A stretch of 64,000 nt of DNA, taken from positions 1-64,000 of the forward strand of contig NZ_JAYFFH010000002.1 in assembly GCF_036289385.1 (NCBI RefSeq). The letters are read 5' to 3'. A program made the position numbers and the translations under genes. Positions 16,006-25,817 of this stretch are shown one piece after another (position 1 is the stretch's first letter; every line of letters begins with the position of its first letter). The stretch comes from Anaerofustis butyriciformans (GTDB lineage: Bacteria > Bacillota > Clostridia > Eubacteriales > Anaerofustaceae). The notes under the pieces are model-generated. The model saw nothing but the letters and a program-made list of their open reading frames with translations, had not been told where the DNA came from and ran no database searches.

Positions 16006-18024
16006 TTATTCTTCTTTCGCACCGAATATTTCCATGATTGATGCGTCATAATCTTCTCCTAAATCCATAATATCGTCATCATCCAATACTATTTCATTAT
16101 CTATAGCAGCTAGTTCTTCATCGGAAACAAATTCCTCATCTTCGCCTGAAATAATTTCATTAATGTCATAATCAGGCATTGTACTTTCTAAAGACGCATT
16201 GTTGTCATTATTCAAAGAAGTGTCTATAATTTCCTCTTTTTGTTCTTTATAAACTTCTTCTGTATTAATTTTTGCTTCTTCTTTGATGTCTTCTTTTGCA
16301 TCTTCTTTTATTTCCGCTTTAAAATCAGTCTTAAAATCTTTTTTCATATTCAAATCTTTTTTAAGACTTTTTAAGCTGTTTTTACTGCTATCATTTTTAT
16401 ATCTTAATTTTATCTTTTTGTCAATATAAGTTACATCTAATTTTTTCCCGGCTTTAAGACTTAGGGCTTCTTTAAATATTTTATCTCCATCGTTATCAAA
16501 GAAGAAATCCATCATATTTAAAGCTTTATCGGGATATATTGTAATAGAATTAAATCCTACTTCAACTACCTTAAATTTATTTACACTCATACCTACAAGA
16601 GGGTCTTTATTGCTGTTTATAATATAACGCTGAGTAAGAGACAAAACTTTCTCTGCCCAAGCAATCTCTTTTTTATCAACAATATATTCATCTTTTTCAG
16701 GTGAAACTTTCTTTGGTTTTTCTTTTAAATGTATAACTTCTTTTTTAGGAACACTTACACCGGAAAAATCCATATTTTTTATATTTTCAACATCTTCTTT
16801 AAGAGCATATAATTTTTTTATTTCTCTTTCCAAAGATTCTATTCTATCATTTAAAAGCTCAATTTCTTCGCTGTCAGGCATACTATTAATATTTTGAGAA
16901 TTATCTTTTTCTATAGAAACAAAACTTTCACCATCACCTTCACATAGATTGATTATCTTTGCCGTAAATAAAAATTCCGGTTCAGAGAAAAATCTCATAT
17001 CATTTTTTAGTTTTGAAAGAGAATATAAAATATCGCTTATTCTCTTACTGTCTTCCTTTGAGTTAAACTTTTCTAATAAAGAATCTATATAAGGCTTACT
17101 TTTATTTATTATTTTTTCAGGATTTTTTACGTTTATGGCTATTATTTTATTTGAATAATATTCCATAAGCTGAGTTATTATACTTCCTACTTCTCTGCCT
17201 TTTTCCATATATTCATGTACGGAAGTGATACTCTTTTCCACATCCCCTTCTAAAATGCCATTTGCAAGATTATATACTTCTTCATCGCTTATAAGCCCCA
17301 ATATGTCATCAACGATTTCTTTTGTGACCTTATTGTCCGTTAGAACCGAAATAGCTTTATCAAGTAAACTTAAAGCATCCCTCATAGCACCTTCAGTGTT
17401 TAAGGCTATTAAAGAAAGCGCTTCTTTTTCATACTCAATTCCTTTTTTATCAAGAATATCAGCCAAGTGTCCTACAACAACATCACTGTCTATTCTAGAA
17501 AAATCAAAGCGTTGACATCTTGAAAGAATTGTAGGTAAAATTTTATTTGGTTCTGTTGTTGCAAATATAAATACTATATGACTTGGTGGTTCTTCTAATG
17601 TTTTAAGTAAAGCATTAAAAGCTTCCTGAGTAAGCATATGAACTTCATCTATAATATAAACTTTATATCTTCCGAAGTTTGGCATATAGCTTACCTTTTC
17701 CTTAAGGTCTCTTATTTCGTCTATACCTCTGTTTGAAGCTGCATCAATTTCTATAATATCGGCACTGTCCCCCATATTTATATCTTTACATGATGCACAT
17801 TCATTGCAGGCTTCTCCGTCTTTATTGTTAAGACAACATATGCTTTTTGCAAAAACTTTTGCGGTAGATGTTTTACCTGTTCCTCTTATTCCACTAAAAA
17901 GATAGGCATGAGAAATAGAATCATTTTTTATCTGATTCTTAAGAATGTTTATTATATTATCCTGACCGATTATTTCTTCAAAATTTTTAGGTCTGAATTC
18001 TCTGTATAAAACGGTATAACTCAT
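16006..18024 (-). CDS. dnaX: DNA polymerase III subunit gamma/tau
   Basis: 672 aa. The AAA+ clamp-loader domain has Walker A GIRGTGKTSTAK (45-56), zinc cysteines at about 64, 73, 76 and 79, Walker B VYIIDEVHML, and the SRC motif in TILSRCQRFDF. From about 380 on the sequence is charged and low-complexity (tau part), with a very acidic end (DEEFVSDEELAAIDNEIVLD). It loads the beta clamp at the fork. The ATG overlaps the mrnC stop in TAATG. Confidence 0.95.
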   Translation of the reverse strand: MSYTVLYREFRPKNFEEIIGQDNIINILKNQIKNDSISHAYLFSGIRGTGKTSTAKVFAKSICCLNNKDGEACNECASCKDINMGDSADIIEIDAASNRGIDEIRDLKEKVSYMPNFGRYKVYIIDEVHMLTQEAFNALLKTLEEPPSHIVFIFATTEPNKILPTILSRCQRFDFSRIDSDVVVGHLADILDKKGIEYEKEALSLIALNTEGAMRDALSLLDKAISVLTDNKVTKEIVDDILGLISDEEVYNLANGILEGDVEKSITSVHEYMEKGREVGSIITQLMEYYSNKIIAINVKNPEKIINKSKPYIDSLLEKFNSKEDSKRISDILYSLSKLKNDMRFFSEPEFLFTAKIINLCEGDGESFVSIEKDNSQNINSMPDSEEIELLNDRIESLEREIKKLYALKEDVENIKNMDFSGVSVPKKEVIHLKEKPKKVSPEKDEYIVDKKEIAWAEKVLSLTQRYIINSNKDPLVGMSVNKFKVVEVGFNSITIYPDKALNMMDFFFDNDGDKIFKEALSLKAGKKLDVTYIDKKIKLRYKNDSSKNSLKSLKKDLNMKKDFKTDFKAEIKEDAKEDIKEEAKINTEEVYKEQKEEIIDTSLNNDNNASLESTMPDYDINEIISGEDEEFVSDEELAAIDNEIVLDDDDIMDLGEDYDASIMEIFGAKEE

Positions 18025-18434
18025 TATTCTACCTCTTTAAGTTTATATTCAAACACCTTGTCCATAAGGAAATCTATTCTTTCTATATCAGAAAGCATAT
18101 ATAAATATCCAAACACACATTCAAGAGCTGTCGCCAAACGATATGTTGCAATATTTACGCTTTTTGATGCGTGTTTTATCTTAGTATTTCTTCCTCTTTT
18201 TGCAACTTTTAACTCTTCTTCTGTTAAAAATTCTTTTAGGTAAGAAAAAATATCGGCTTGATACAAAGCCGATACGTAATTCATACTCATTTTGTTAAGA
18301 TCCTTTACGCCTCTTATACCAAGCCTTATTAGTCTTTTTCTTATATTTACTTCGTAAACACTGTCCCCAAGATACGCAAGCTCTTTGCTTCCTATGGCAA
18401 GAATGTCTTTTTTATCTATTTTACTTTCTCCCAC
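18024..18434 (-). CDS. mrnC: Mini-ribonuclease III
   Basis: 136 aa, only the RNase III catalytic domain and no dsRBD. The signature LAYLGDSVYEVNIRKRL carries the conserved Asp of the active site, and ATALECVFGYLYML is the second acidic helix. It matures 23S rRNA in Firmicutes. GTG start inside the end of cysS (19-base overlap). The cysS-mrnC order is conserved in Firmicutes. Confidence 0.93.
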   Translation of the reverse strand: MGESKIDKKDILAIGSKELAYLGDSVYEVNIRKRLIRLGIRGVKDLNKMSMNYVSALYQADIFSYLKEFLTEEELKVAKRGRNTKIKHASKSVNIATYRLATALECVFGYLYMLSDIERIDFLMDKVFEYKLKEVE

Positions 18435-19822
18435 TTTACACCTTCTCTTGTATCTTTAAGAACAATTCCTCTTTTTAAAAGATCATCTCTTATTTTATCT
18501 GCTAAAGCAAAATCTTTATCTTTTCTTGCTTGTTGTCTTTGTTCGATTAATGCTAAAATTTCATCTTCTAGAATTTCTTCTTCTTTTTCTTTTTGAAGAA
18601 GACCTAAAACTGTGTTTAATTCCATATACATATCATATGCAGCTTTAATCATTTCTTTAGATGAATTTTCGTTTACGTTTGAATTGATATCTTTACTTAG
18701 TTCATATATTGTACTTACCGCATTTGCAGTATTGATATCATCTTCCATTGCATCTTTAAATTCTTGTCTATATTTTGGAAGAGAAGAAACAAATTCTTTT
18801 TCATCTTCCTTTAACTCTTCTGATTTAGCATTTTTAAGCATATATTCTAAATTTTCTTTAGTATTATATAGTCTTTTTAATCCGCTTTCTGTTTGTTTTA
18901 ATATATCAAACGAGAAGTTTACAGGTGTTTTATAATGAGCAGATAACATGAAAAGTCTTACAACTTCAAGATCAAAATCCTTTGCGATATCTCTTACCAT
19001 AAAGAAGTTACCCTTTGATTTTGACATCTTTTCATTATTTATATTAATATATCCGTTATGAACAAAATAGTGAACGAACTCTTTACCGTTTGCTCCTTCT
19101 GATTGAGCGATTTCATTTTCATGATGAGGGAATATTAAATCCTCCCCACCTCCATGTATATCAATAGTATCTCCAAGATATTTTCTGCTCATTGCAGAAC
19201 ATTCTATATGCCATCCCGGTCTACCTTTACCCCATGGAGAATCAAAAGCAATTTCACTTTCTTCTTTTTGTTTTTTCCATAATGCGAAATCAAGAGGTGA
19301 TTCTTTTTCATCACTTATATCAACTCTTGCTCCCGACATAAGTTCATCTATAGGTTTTTTTGATAATTTTCCGTAATCTTTAAATTTACTTACTCTGTAA
19401 TAAACATTGCCATCTACGTTATAAGCAAAACCGTTTTTTTCAAGATCTTTGATTAAACCTATAATATCATCTATACATTCACTTACTCTTGGATGAACAG
19501 TTGCTTTTTTTATTCCAAGTCCTTTTGCATCCTTAAAGTATTCTTCAATGTATTTATCAGATACGGCTTTTGCCGTAGAATGTTCTTCTTTTGCCTTGTT
19601 TATTATTTTATCGTCTATATCCGTAAAGTTTTGTACGTAATTAACCTTATATCCAATATATTCAAGGTATCTTCTTAAAGTATCAAATATAATAAAAGGT
19701 CTTGCGTTTCCTATATGAAAGAAATTATAAACAGTAGGACCGCAAACGTACATATTTACTTCATTTTCATGTATAGGTACAAATTCTTCTTTCTTACCTG
19801 ATAAAGTATTAAATAATTTCAT
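18416..19822 (-). CDS. cysS: Cysteinyl-tRNA synthetase
   Basis: 468 aa. The N-terminus has YVCGPTVYNFFHIGNARP, with zinc ligand Cys27 and the HIGH-type HIGN at 36-39. The other zinc ligands lie in HIECSAMS and in the HGGGEDLIFPHHENE segment. KMSKSKGN is near residue 265, and the C-terminal helical DALR-like domain is complete. The start directly abuts the ispF stop, so they are co-translated. Confidence 0.96.
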   Translation of the reverse strand: MKLFNTLSGKKEEFVPIHENEVNMYVCGPTVYNFFHIGNARPFIIFDTLRRYLEYIGYKVNYVQNFTDIDDKIINKAKEEHSTAKAVSDKYIEEYFKDAKGLGIKKATVHPRVSECIDDIIGLIKDLEKNGFAYNVDGNVYYRVSKFKDYGKLSKKPIDELMSGARVDISDEKESPLDFALWKKQKEESEIAFDSPWGKGRPGWHIECSAMSRKYLGDTIDIHGGGEDLIFPHHENEIAQSEGANGKEFVHYFVHNGYININNEKMSKSKGNFFMVRDIAKDFDLEVVRLFMLSAHYKTPVNFSFDILKQTESGLKRLYNTKENLEYMLKNAKSEELKEDEKEFVSSLPKYRQEFKDAMEDDINTANAVSTIYELSKDINSNVNENSSKEMIKAAYDMYMELNTVLGLLQKEKEEEILEDEILALIEQRQQARKDKDFALADKIRDDLLKRGIVLKDTREGVKWEKVK

Positions 19823-20299
19823 CTATTCTTTCTCCTCAAGCAAGCATACACAGTAAGCTTTGATTCCCTCTTTTCTTCCGCTGAAACCAAGTTTTTCTTC
19901 CGTGGTTGCTTTTATACTTATATTTTCTATAGGAGTATTCATAATAAAAGAAATATTTTCTCGCATTTTAGGTATATACGGAGCGATTTTTGGTGCTTGC
20001 ATAACAAGAGTCATATCAGCATTGACAAGCTTATATCCATTTTTATCTATCATCCTGCATACGTCTTTAAGTAAAAGCATACTGCTTATACCTTTGTATT
20101 TATCATCCGTATCCGGGAAATGCTTTCCTATATCACCAAGAGCCAAAGCTCCAAGAAGTGCATCCATTAAAGCATGAACTAAAACATCCGCATCAGAGTG
20201 CCCTATAAGCCCTTCAGAATAGTCTATTTTTTCGCCCGCTAAAATAAGATCCTTGTTTTTACCAAGTTTATGGACATCATATCCAAATCCTATACGCAT
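19823..20299 (-). CDS. ispF: 2-C-methyl-D-erythritol 2,4-cyclodiphosphate synthase
   Basis: 158 aa. Metal ligands are Asp8/His10 in GYDVHKLG and His42 in SDADVLVHALMDALLGA. The IGHSDAD and FSGRKEGI (substrate-binding) motifs are present. It forms MEcPP in the MEP pathway. ispD, often fused or adjacent, is not here; ispE is 9 kb away. Confidence 0.95.
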   Translation of the reverse strand: MRIGFGYDVHKLGKNKDLILAGEKIDYSEGLIGHSDADVLVHALMDALLGALALGDIGKHFPDTDDKYKGISSMLLLKDVCRMIDKNGYKLVNADMTLVMQAPKIAPYIPKMRENISFIMNTPIENISIKATTEEKLGFSGRKEGIKAYCVCLLEEKE

Positions 20300-20324
20300 T
20301 TTTCTACCTCTTCTAATTTAATTT

Positions 20325-20537
20325 TTATGATTTGAACACAAGAAATTTTGTAAAAAATTTTGAAAAGCCACGTTCTTTCTTTATTCTTGGGGCAGGTCTG
20401 TTTAACATGATTTCATTATCGCATTGAAGACATGTTAGTTTAACTATTTCCCCATCTTTATAAAGAGCTCTGTGCATCGTATCTTCCAAACAATTTTCAC
20501 AAAATAAATATGTTTCAACAACAAATTCTTTTGACAT
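20325..20537 (-). CDS. Small zinc-ribbon protein (bh-protein type)
   Basis: 70 aa. Two CxxC pairs, CENC and CLQC, are 24 residues apart, so a treble-clef zinc ribbon is expected, followed by a basic tail with KKERGFSKFF. Similar short proteins occur in Clostridia; function unknown. SD GGGG before the ATG. It lies 26 bases upstream of ispF and may share its transcript. Confidence 0.75.
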   Translation of the reverse strand: MSKEFVVETYLFCENCLEDTMHRALYKDGEIVKLTCLQCDNEIMLNRPAPRIKKERGFSKFFTKFLVFKS

Positions 20538-20600
20538 ACGAATTACCCCATTTCTTATAGTTTATCATATTATGAATTAAAAATAAATTTATTTTTCCCA

Positions 20601-21674
20601 TTAAAGCAATAATTCATCATTTACTATAACAAGCTTTGAAGAAAAGGTTTTGCTTAATTTGTTTTTTGTATCAAAAATGTTATATACGTTCTCTTTTTCA
20701 TATATATTTTCTTTTTTAAATATAATGTACCTATCTTCAAGAAAGCCCATAAACATAAAGGAACTTAATAAATCATTCTTTTGCCATGAAAAAATTTTAT
20801 TTATCTTCTCATCATAAATTATTTCATTATCGTAGTTGTTTGTAGCCTTGAAATATATTTTATTTCCACAAAAAATATTATTTAAAAATATATCTTCGCT
20901 CTTATATTTTTTTGTTATTTCCATCTTAATTACATCATAAAATAATATTTCATTTTTTAAAAAAGGCTTTGATAAAAACAAAACAACAACATTATTTAAT
21001 TTACTTAATATAGTTATATAATTCAAACCTTTATTTGACCTTAAAATATCATATAAAATTATTTTTTTATGTATTATAGAGTAAATAAATTCATCAAATA
21101 AGATTACATAAATGTTATTCCTGAAATTATTCTCATCTGCAATATCAAAAGATGTAAAAAAGTTTTTTATATAAAATTCTTCAATAACAACCATATGTTT
21201 ATTTTCAAAGGAAAAAAGAAGAGGAGCGTTTAAAAGATTTTTCAAAACCAAATCTTCAACCAAAATGAACCTACCGTTACAATCATACATATATAAAACC
21301 AGTTCATTAAAATCCACTGACCTTAAATAAAAAAACACATACCCTTTTAAGACAAAAAAATCTATTACTTTATCATAAGTTTTTAATTTAAAATTAAAAA
21401 TATTTACAATTACATTTTTTTTTATTTTATAACAGGCAAGTTTACTGCCTACTACCCCTAAAACATAAATACTGTTATCATAATCATCCATCTTATAATC
21501 AAAATAATTTTCAAAAAGAAGAATATCTCTTGCAGTACTTTTTTCTTTATCATATTTAACAAGAGAATATATACAAGATAGGGGATCTTCACAAAATAAA
21601 TAATACTCATTTTCAAAATGAGTAATGTATCTATAAGTTTTTCTGTTATTAAAATGCAGACACTGTAACTTCAC
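20601..21674 (-). CDS. Hypothetical protein, repeating beta-strand pattern
   Basis: 357 aa, GTG start with SD AAGGAG. No family recognised, no signal peptide and no clear membrane helix. The sequence is a run of short hydrophobic strands separated by charged turns (IYVLGVVGSKLACYKI, VFFYLRSVDFNELVLYMYD, IILYDILRSN, YIIFKKENIY), which suggests a WD40/Kelch-like beta-propeller; this is inference only. Very rich in Asn, Lys, Ile and Phe. Confidence 0.6.
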   Translation of the reverse strand: MKLQCLHFNNRKTYRYITHFENEYYLFCEDPLSCIYSLVKYDKEKSTARDILLFENYFDYKMDDYDNSIYVLGVVGSKLACYKIKKNVIVNIFNFKLKTYDKVIDFFVLKGYVFFYLRSVDFNELVLYMYDCNGRFILVEDLVLKNLLNAPLLFSFENKHMVVIEEFYIKNFFTSFDIADENNFRNNIYVILFDEFIYSIIHKKIILYDILRSNKGLNYITILSKLNNVVVLFLSKPFLKNEILFYDVIKMEITKKYKSEDIFLNNIFCGNKIYFKATNNYDNEIIYDEKINKIFSWQKNDLLSSFMFMGFLEDRYIIFKKENIYEKENVYNIFDTKNKLSKTFSSKLVIVNDELLL

Positions 21675-21737
21675 ATCATTCTCCTTAAAAAAGTCTTTAC
21701 TTAAATGTATTCAAAATGATGTTCTTTTATTAATAAA

Positions 21738-21768
21738 AAAATAACCTTTATTCAAGGCTATTTTTCTA
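21738..21768 (-). terminator. Terminator of the DUF5655 gene
   Basis: AAATAGCCTT/AAGGTTATTT (one mismatch) on the minus strand followed by TTTTTTTATT, overlapping the stop codon. Confidence 0.6.
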
Positions 21769-22659
21769 CATTTCATTATATGCTCTTTCAATTAGAGACT
21801 TTGCTTTCTCAAAGTCATTATTGTTTTTTATGGTAATTTGCAAATCTCCCGTTCCATAATGTCCAACGTTTCTCATATCTCTTGTAAATCCATTTTCTAA
21901 TATAACTGTATCGGGGCTAAGTTTTAAATATATTATAATTTGTTTATTATAAACCTCAATACATGCCATATTTTGAACTTTTTTATATGCTAAATAAAGT
22001 TTTAATTGATTAGAAACAATATCGTCCCCTAAAGATTCAATATAATCACAAATTGAATCATATAAAATATGTAATTCTTTTGATAAATTATTTAATTTTT
22101 CTAAATGAGTTTTTTGTGATGAATTTCTCTTTTCTTCGTTTACTGTACTATCTACACTATTTTTTATAATCGGAGCATTTAAGTGTTCAAATAAAATAAG
22201 TTCATCATTATATTTTTTATATTTTACTAACTTTATATTTCTTTGCATTTGATTAACTGCATGTACATCATATTTTGTAAAATCATTTGCAACACAAATT
22301 ACACAAGGAGCAGACCAGTCTATTAATTCTGCAGCATCACTTCCTAATTTCTCCATAACAAGAAGTTTAAAATTCGCTTTATGGTCAAGCAGCCAATCTA
22401 AATAAAACAATCCTTGATTAATAACATTTTCGTTACTGCTTCTTTTATATTCAAAAATTACCGGACAGTTATTTTCATCAATCCCAATACTATCCATTCT
22501 CCCACTTGGTATACTATATTCGCTATACAAAAAACGAACACCAAAAAACTGTTCCATATTATTTTCAATTAAATTCTGAAGTTCTTTTTCAAGTAAAACT
22601 TGTGTAGGAACCAATCTTTCAACTTCATTGTTTATTTTAAATAATTTTATTTCGGACAT
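21766..22659 (-). CDS. NucS/DUF91-like nuclease-fold protein with C-terminal DUF5655
   Basis: 297 aa. The N-terminal domain has LEKELQNLIENNMEQFFGVRF, then SGRMDSIGI and VIFEYKRS (about 50-75), i.e. the D...ExK core of a PD-(D/E)xK nuclease fold. NVINQGLFYLDWLLDHK and IDWSAPCVICVANDFTKYD are also typical of this family. The C-terminus (about 185-297) matches DUF5655, with YLKLSPDTV and GFTRDMRNVGHYGTGDL. The catalytic Asp, Glu and Lys are present. Often called an endonuclease NucS-like protein; its biological role is not established. Confidence 0.85.
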   Translation of the reverse strand: MSEIKLFKINNEVERLVPTQVLLEKELQNLIENNMEQFFGVRFLYSEYSIPSGRMDSIGIDENNCPVIFEYKRSSNENVINQGLFYLDWLLDHKANFKLLVMEKLGSDAAELIDWSAPCVICVANDFTKYDVHAVNQMQRNIKLVKYKKYNDELILFEHLNAPIIKNSVDSTVNEEKRNSSQKTHLEKLNNLSKELHILYDSICDYIESLGDDIVSNQLKLYLAYKKVQNMACIEVYNKQIIIYLKLSPDTVILENGFTRDMRNVGHYGTGDLQITIKNNNDFEKAKSLIERAYNEM

Positions 22660-22735
22660 ATTTTTCTCCTAATTTTTAAACCTTTAGCAAATTATATTAA
22701 TATAATTATATAAAATAAATTTTTTATGTTCAATA

Positions 22736-22762
22736 TAAAAAAAGAAAGCATTAATGCTTTCT
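22736..22762 (-). terminator. Terminator of the CmpB-like membrane protein
   Basis: Palindrome GAAAGCATTAATGCTTTC with T7 on the minus strand, overlapping the last codons. Confidence 0.65.
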
Positions 22763-23569
22763 CTTTTTTCTTCTTTCAAGGAATTCTTCAAAAACATCAT
22801 TGTATTTTTGAAATTTAACTTTTGGATGGAATTTGAAATATTCATAATATCTGAATTTCATCAAATGATTTTCGATAATATCCTTTTTCTCATCTTTAAG
22901 CTCTTTTATAGCAAGCTTCTCAAGATACATATCTTCTTTTAATTTTTCACCTTTATCCATAAATTCAAGGGTTTCGTCGGAAAGTTTCTTACCAATATTA
23001 TCAGATAACTGTGTAAGCTTTTCTCCAATTTGACTTAGTCTTTCTAATTTTGCCTTGAATTTTAATATTGTATTAACAGTTAAAATACAATCAACGAGCA
23101 TTATCAATAAAATAAAAATAATTAAAATAATGCCTGCATTATATGGAATAACATCAACGAACAAGTTTATAAGAGGGTGGATAATATTCACAACGAACAC
23201 ACAAGCAAACGCCCAAATTAACGAAAAAGATAAACATATATATCCGTTTAAATTAAACTTGTTATTTGAATAGTCCCACCATCTTATTGCAAATAATTTT
23301 TCAAGCACGAAACCTGTACATAGTTCCAGCAGTGTAGTAAAAACCAAAGAACCAAAAAACAAAATAACAAAATTTGATTTTAAAGGCTCTAAAAAATATA
23401 TTACCAATAAAACACCAAAACCGTAAATCGGACAAACAGGTCCATGCAAAAATCCTCTGTTTATAAAACGACCTTCTTTAAAGGTTTGATATATAACCTC
23501 AACGCACCAGCCTAAAAAAGAATATATTATAAAAAAACTTAAATAATCGTATATTGTCATGTATTCCAA
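22751..23569 (-). CDS. Putative ABC-transporter permease, CmpB family (PF06541)
   Basis: 272 aa. The N-terminal 170 residues hold about five membrane helices with the family signature FLGWCVEVIYQTFKEGRFINRG, GPVCPIYGFG and a FALEW-like RWWDYS. A basic coiled-coil tail ends in RRKKRKH. The family is annotated as a permease but has no proven substrate. TTG 23567-23569 is preferred as start because GGAG is 7 bases upstream; ATG four codons later is possible. Confidence 0.8.
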   Translation of the reverse strand: MEYMTIYDYLSFFIIYSFLGWCVEVIYQTFKEGRFINRGFLHGPVCPIYGFGVLLVIYFLEPLKSNFVILFFGSLVFTTLLELCTGFVLEKLFAIRWWDYSNNKFNLNGYICLSFSLIWAFACVFVVNIIHPLINLFVDVIPYNAGIILIIFILLIMLVDCILTVNTILKFKAKLERLSQIGEKLTQLSDNIGKKLSDETLEFMDKGEKLKEDMYLEKLAIKELKDEKKDIIENHLMKFRYYEYFKFHPKVKFQKYNDVFEEFLERRKKRKH

Positions 23570-23633
23570 ATGTCTTCTCCCTTATATGTAATAAAACATA
23601 TTATAACAACATAATAAGGGAATGTAAATAAAA

Positions 23634-25148
23634 CTACCTTATAATAAGAGGATAACCGTCTTCTATATCGCTTTCATTTTCAATATCATTCATATCTAAA
23701 ATATCATCTGATTTTATAAAGTTTTTCTTTCCTATATCCCATAAACTCTCGTTTCTTTCTTTGTAATATATCTTTACTTTTATATCTTTTTGTTTTTCTT
23801 CTACATTTTCTATCTGTTCAACTCCATATAAATTCATAACATTCATACTTCCAAGTACATAAACACATATATTTATATCGCCATCAATGCTTATTGTTTG
23901 GTTTAAGCTGTTTATGACTAAATTATTTATATCAATATTTATAAATAAGTCATCTCCGCCTGAAAAATCTACTTCTTCTTTCATTTCAAAAGGCAGATTT
24001 ATGGTATCAACATAATATTTACTGTCGTTATCTATATATGTAACCATATTTACTTCTATTTCGCCTTTTATGCTTAATATGTTTTCATCTATGGAATACT
24101 CGTACCTAATATTTTCACTGTCCCCTATAACAGAACCTATCATATCCATATCCATTAAGGTTTTTGAATTACTTACTTTTATATTTTTTTCCGTTTCACT
24201 TTTTAGGGATATTATATTTTGTTCTTTTAAAACCGGCTTTATGGATTTATTCGTACTATAGGCGTCAAGAACAACGTCTATTTCTTTATTTTCACTAAAC
24301 AAAGTATTTGAAATCATATCCATACTAATTTCTATGAAAGAATCTTCATCTTCCATTACATACCTTGCATTCACGTTTTCAATGCTAGGGATTATATTAT
24401 AATAATCGCATTTCAATTTAGGGTCTTTTTCAATGAAATGATTTATAGGATAAACCAGTTTTTCTATGGTTACTTCGCTGTCTTCTTCAAAACCGTCTTT
24501 ATATATAAGAAGTATTTCAACTTTTGCACTGTATAATACGCCCACCCCCGACGCATTAGTGTTAATATCTCTTAAAGCTGCACTTATAAAAATAATATTT
24601 ATACTGTCACTTAAAGGTACATCCTTTTTAAAAGTAAATGTTTCCTTTGTAGAGTTGGTATCAAAAATACTTAACGTATCATGACAAGTTTTAACTTCAA
24701 GTGCTTTCATTCCCTCTTCGCTTATTGTGTTTATATATTCTCCTGCCATACAAATACCAAATACTCTTACATTAGCGCTAACTTCAATTCTTCTTTTCTT
24801 CACCACTCTAAATTCAATATTTTGAATCTGAGTTTTTAGATTATAAAGCTTATCCCATTTTTCTCCTTCTGCAAGGGTAACAAAAAATTCTATGTTTTTA
24901 TCTATACCGCACAGACTCTCATTTTCCCCAAGATACAAAATATTAACTCTTAAAATTTCCTTTAAAACGAACTTACCGTTCTTTAAGGATATGTTTTTTA
25001 TCATTGCATCGCTGTTAGTAAGCAAAATTCTTTCTATATTTGACATATTATCAAGAATTTTTACGCTTTCAAAAACTTCTGTAACTATATCAATATTATC
25101 TTCCTTACCGGTTAAATTAATTTTTTTTACCATTTGTTCAAATTCCAT
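23634..25148 (-). CDS. SipL-like spore coat morphogenetic protein (SPOCS/DUF3794 plus LysM)
   Basis: 504 aa. Repeated SPOCS-type segments occur, e.g. KWDKLYNLKTQIQNIEFRVV followed by RIEVSANVRVFG, and again later in the protein. The last ~45 residues form a LysM-like module (ERNESLWDIGKKNFIKSDDI). In C. difficile SipL uses its LysM to bind SpoIVA and is needed for coat assembly, so the host probably can sporulate. SD AGGAGG. Monocistronic in appearance. Confidence 0.82.
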   Translation of the reverse strand: MEFEQMVKKINLTGKEDNIDIVTEVFESVKILDNMSNIERILLTNSDAMIKNISLKNGKFVLKEILRVNILYLGENESLCGIDKNIEFFVTLAEGEKWDKLYNLKTQIQNIEFRVVKKRRIEVSANVRVFGICMAGEYINTISEEGMKALEVKTCHDTLSIFDTNSTKETFTFKKDVPLSDSINIIFISAALRDINTNASGVGVLYSAKVEILLIYKDGFEEDSEVTIEKLVYPINHFIEKDPKLKCDYYNIIPSIENVNARYVMEDEDSFIEISMDMISNTLFSENKEIDVVLDAYSTNKSIKPVLKEQNIISLKSETEKNIKVSNSKTLMDMDMIGSVIGDSENIRYEYSIDENILSIKGEIEVNMVTYIDNDSKYYVDTINLPFEMKEEVDFSGGDDLFINIDINNLVINSLNQTISIDGDINICVYVLGSMNVMNLYGVEQIENVEEKQKDIKVKIYYKERNESLWDIGKKNFIKSDDILDMNDIENESDIEDGYPLIIR

Positions 25149-25348
25149 TTTGTTCCTCCTAAATATACTCCTTTTAAAATATATTTTTTTATATAAAAAA
25201 TATGACTTTAAATTTTATTTTTAGGTATAAAAAATCTCATTAACGGCAAAGATTTTATTAGTAACATAGTTTGATTCTTTTAAATATTATAAATATGAGG
25301 ATAAAGAATTAAAACAAAAGAATATATAAATAAACTGGAGTAAAACAA

Positions 25349-25696
25349 ATGAACATAAAAAGAGGAGATATATATTACGCAGATTTAAGCCCTATAGTGG
25401 GAAGCGAACAAGGAGGTTTAAGACCTGTTCTTGTTATACAAAATGATATGGGAAACAAACACAGCCCTACCGTTATTGTTTCTGCAATTACATCGTCAAT
25501 GAGCAAAGCAAAACTTCCCACTCATATCTCTCTTTCGGCTAAAAATGATTTACTTAATAAAGACAGCGTAATATTACTTGAGCAAATAAGAACTATAGAC
25601 AAACAAAGATTAAGAGAAAAAATAGGTCATGTGGATATAGACACAATGAATAAAGTAAACGAAGGTCTTTCCATAAGTTTTGGAATGTTTAATTAA
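25349..25696 (+). CDS. MazF/PemK-family endoribonuclease toxin, no adjacent antitoxin
   Basis: 115 aa. KRGDIYYADLSPIVGSEQGG (residues 4-23), RPVLVIQND and the TVIVSAITS strand are those of NdoA/MazF, an mRNA interferase that cuts at short sites such as UACAU in Bacillus. Usually an antitoxin (MazE/NdoAI) is immediately upstream; here 200 bases of non-coding DNA precede it and no antitoxin-sized frame is visible. Strong TGGAG SD. Confidence 0.92.
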   Translation: MNIKRGDIYYADLSPIVGSEQGGLRPVLVIQNDMGNKHSPTVIVSAITSSMSKAKLPTHISLSAKNDLLNKDSVILLEQIRTIDKQRLREKIGHVDIDTMNKVNEGLSISFGMFN

Positions 25697-25726
25697 AACA
25701 CCTCTCCATAAGGAGAGGTGTTTTAT
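25696..25726 (+). terminator. Terminator after mazF
   Basis: AAACACCTCTCC/GGAGAGGTGTTT with a 4-base loop. Confidence 0.85.
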
Positions 25727-25817
25727 ATTTATACAAATAAATTTTAATGCAATAAAGAACTAAAAATAATTTTTACCATAAAATTATCTAAATACTCTAA
25801 AAATATCAAAATAATAC

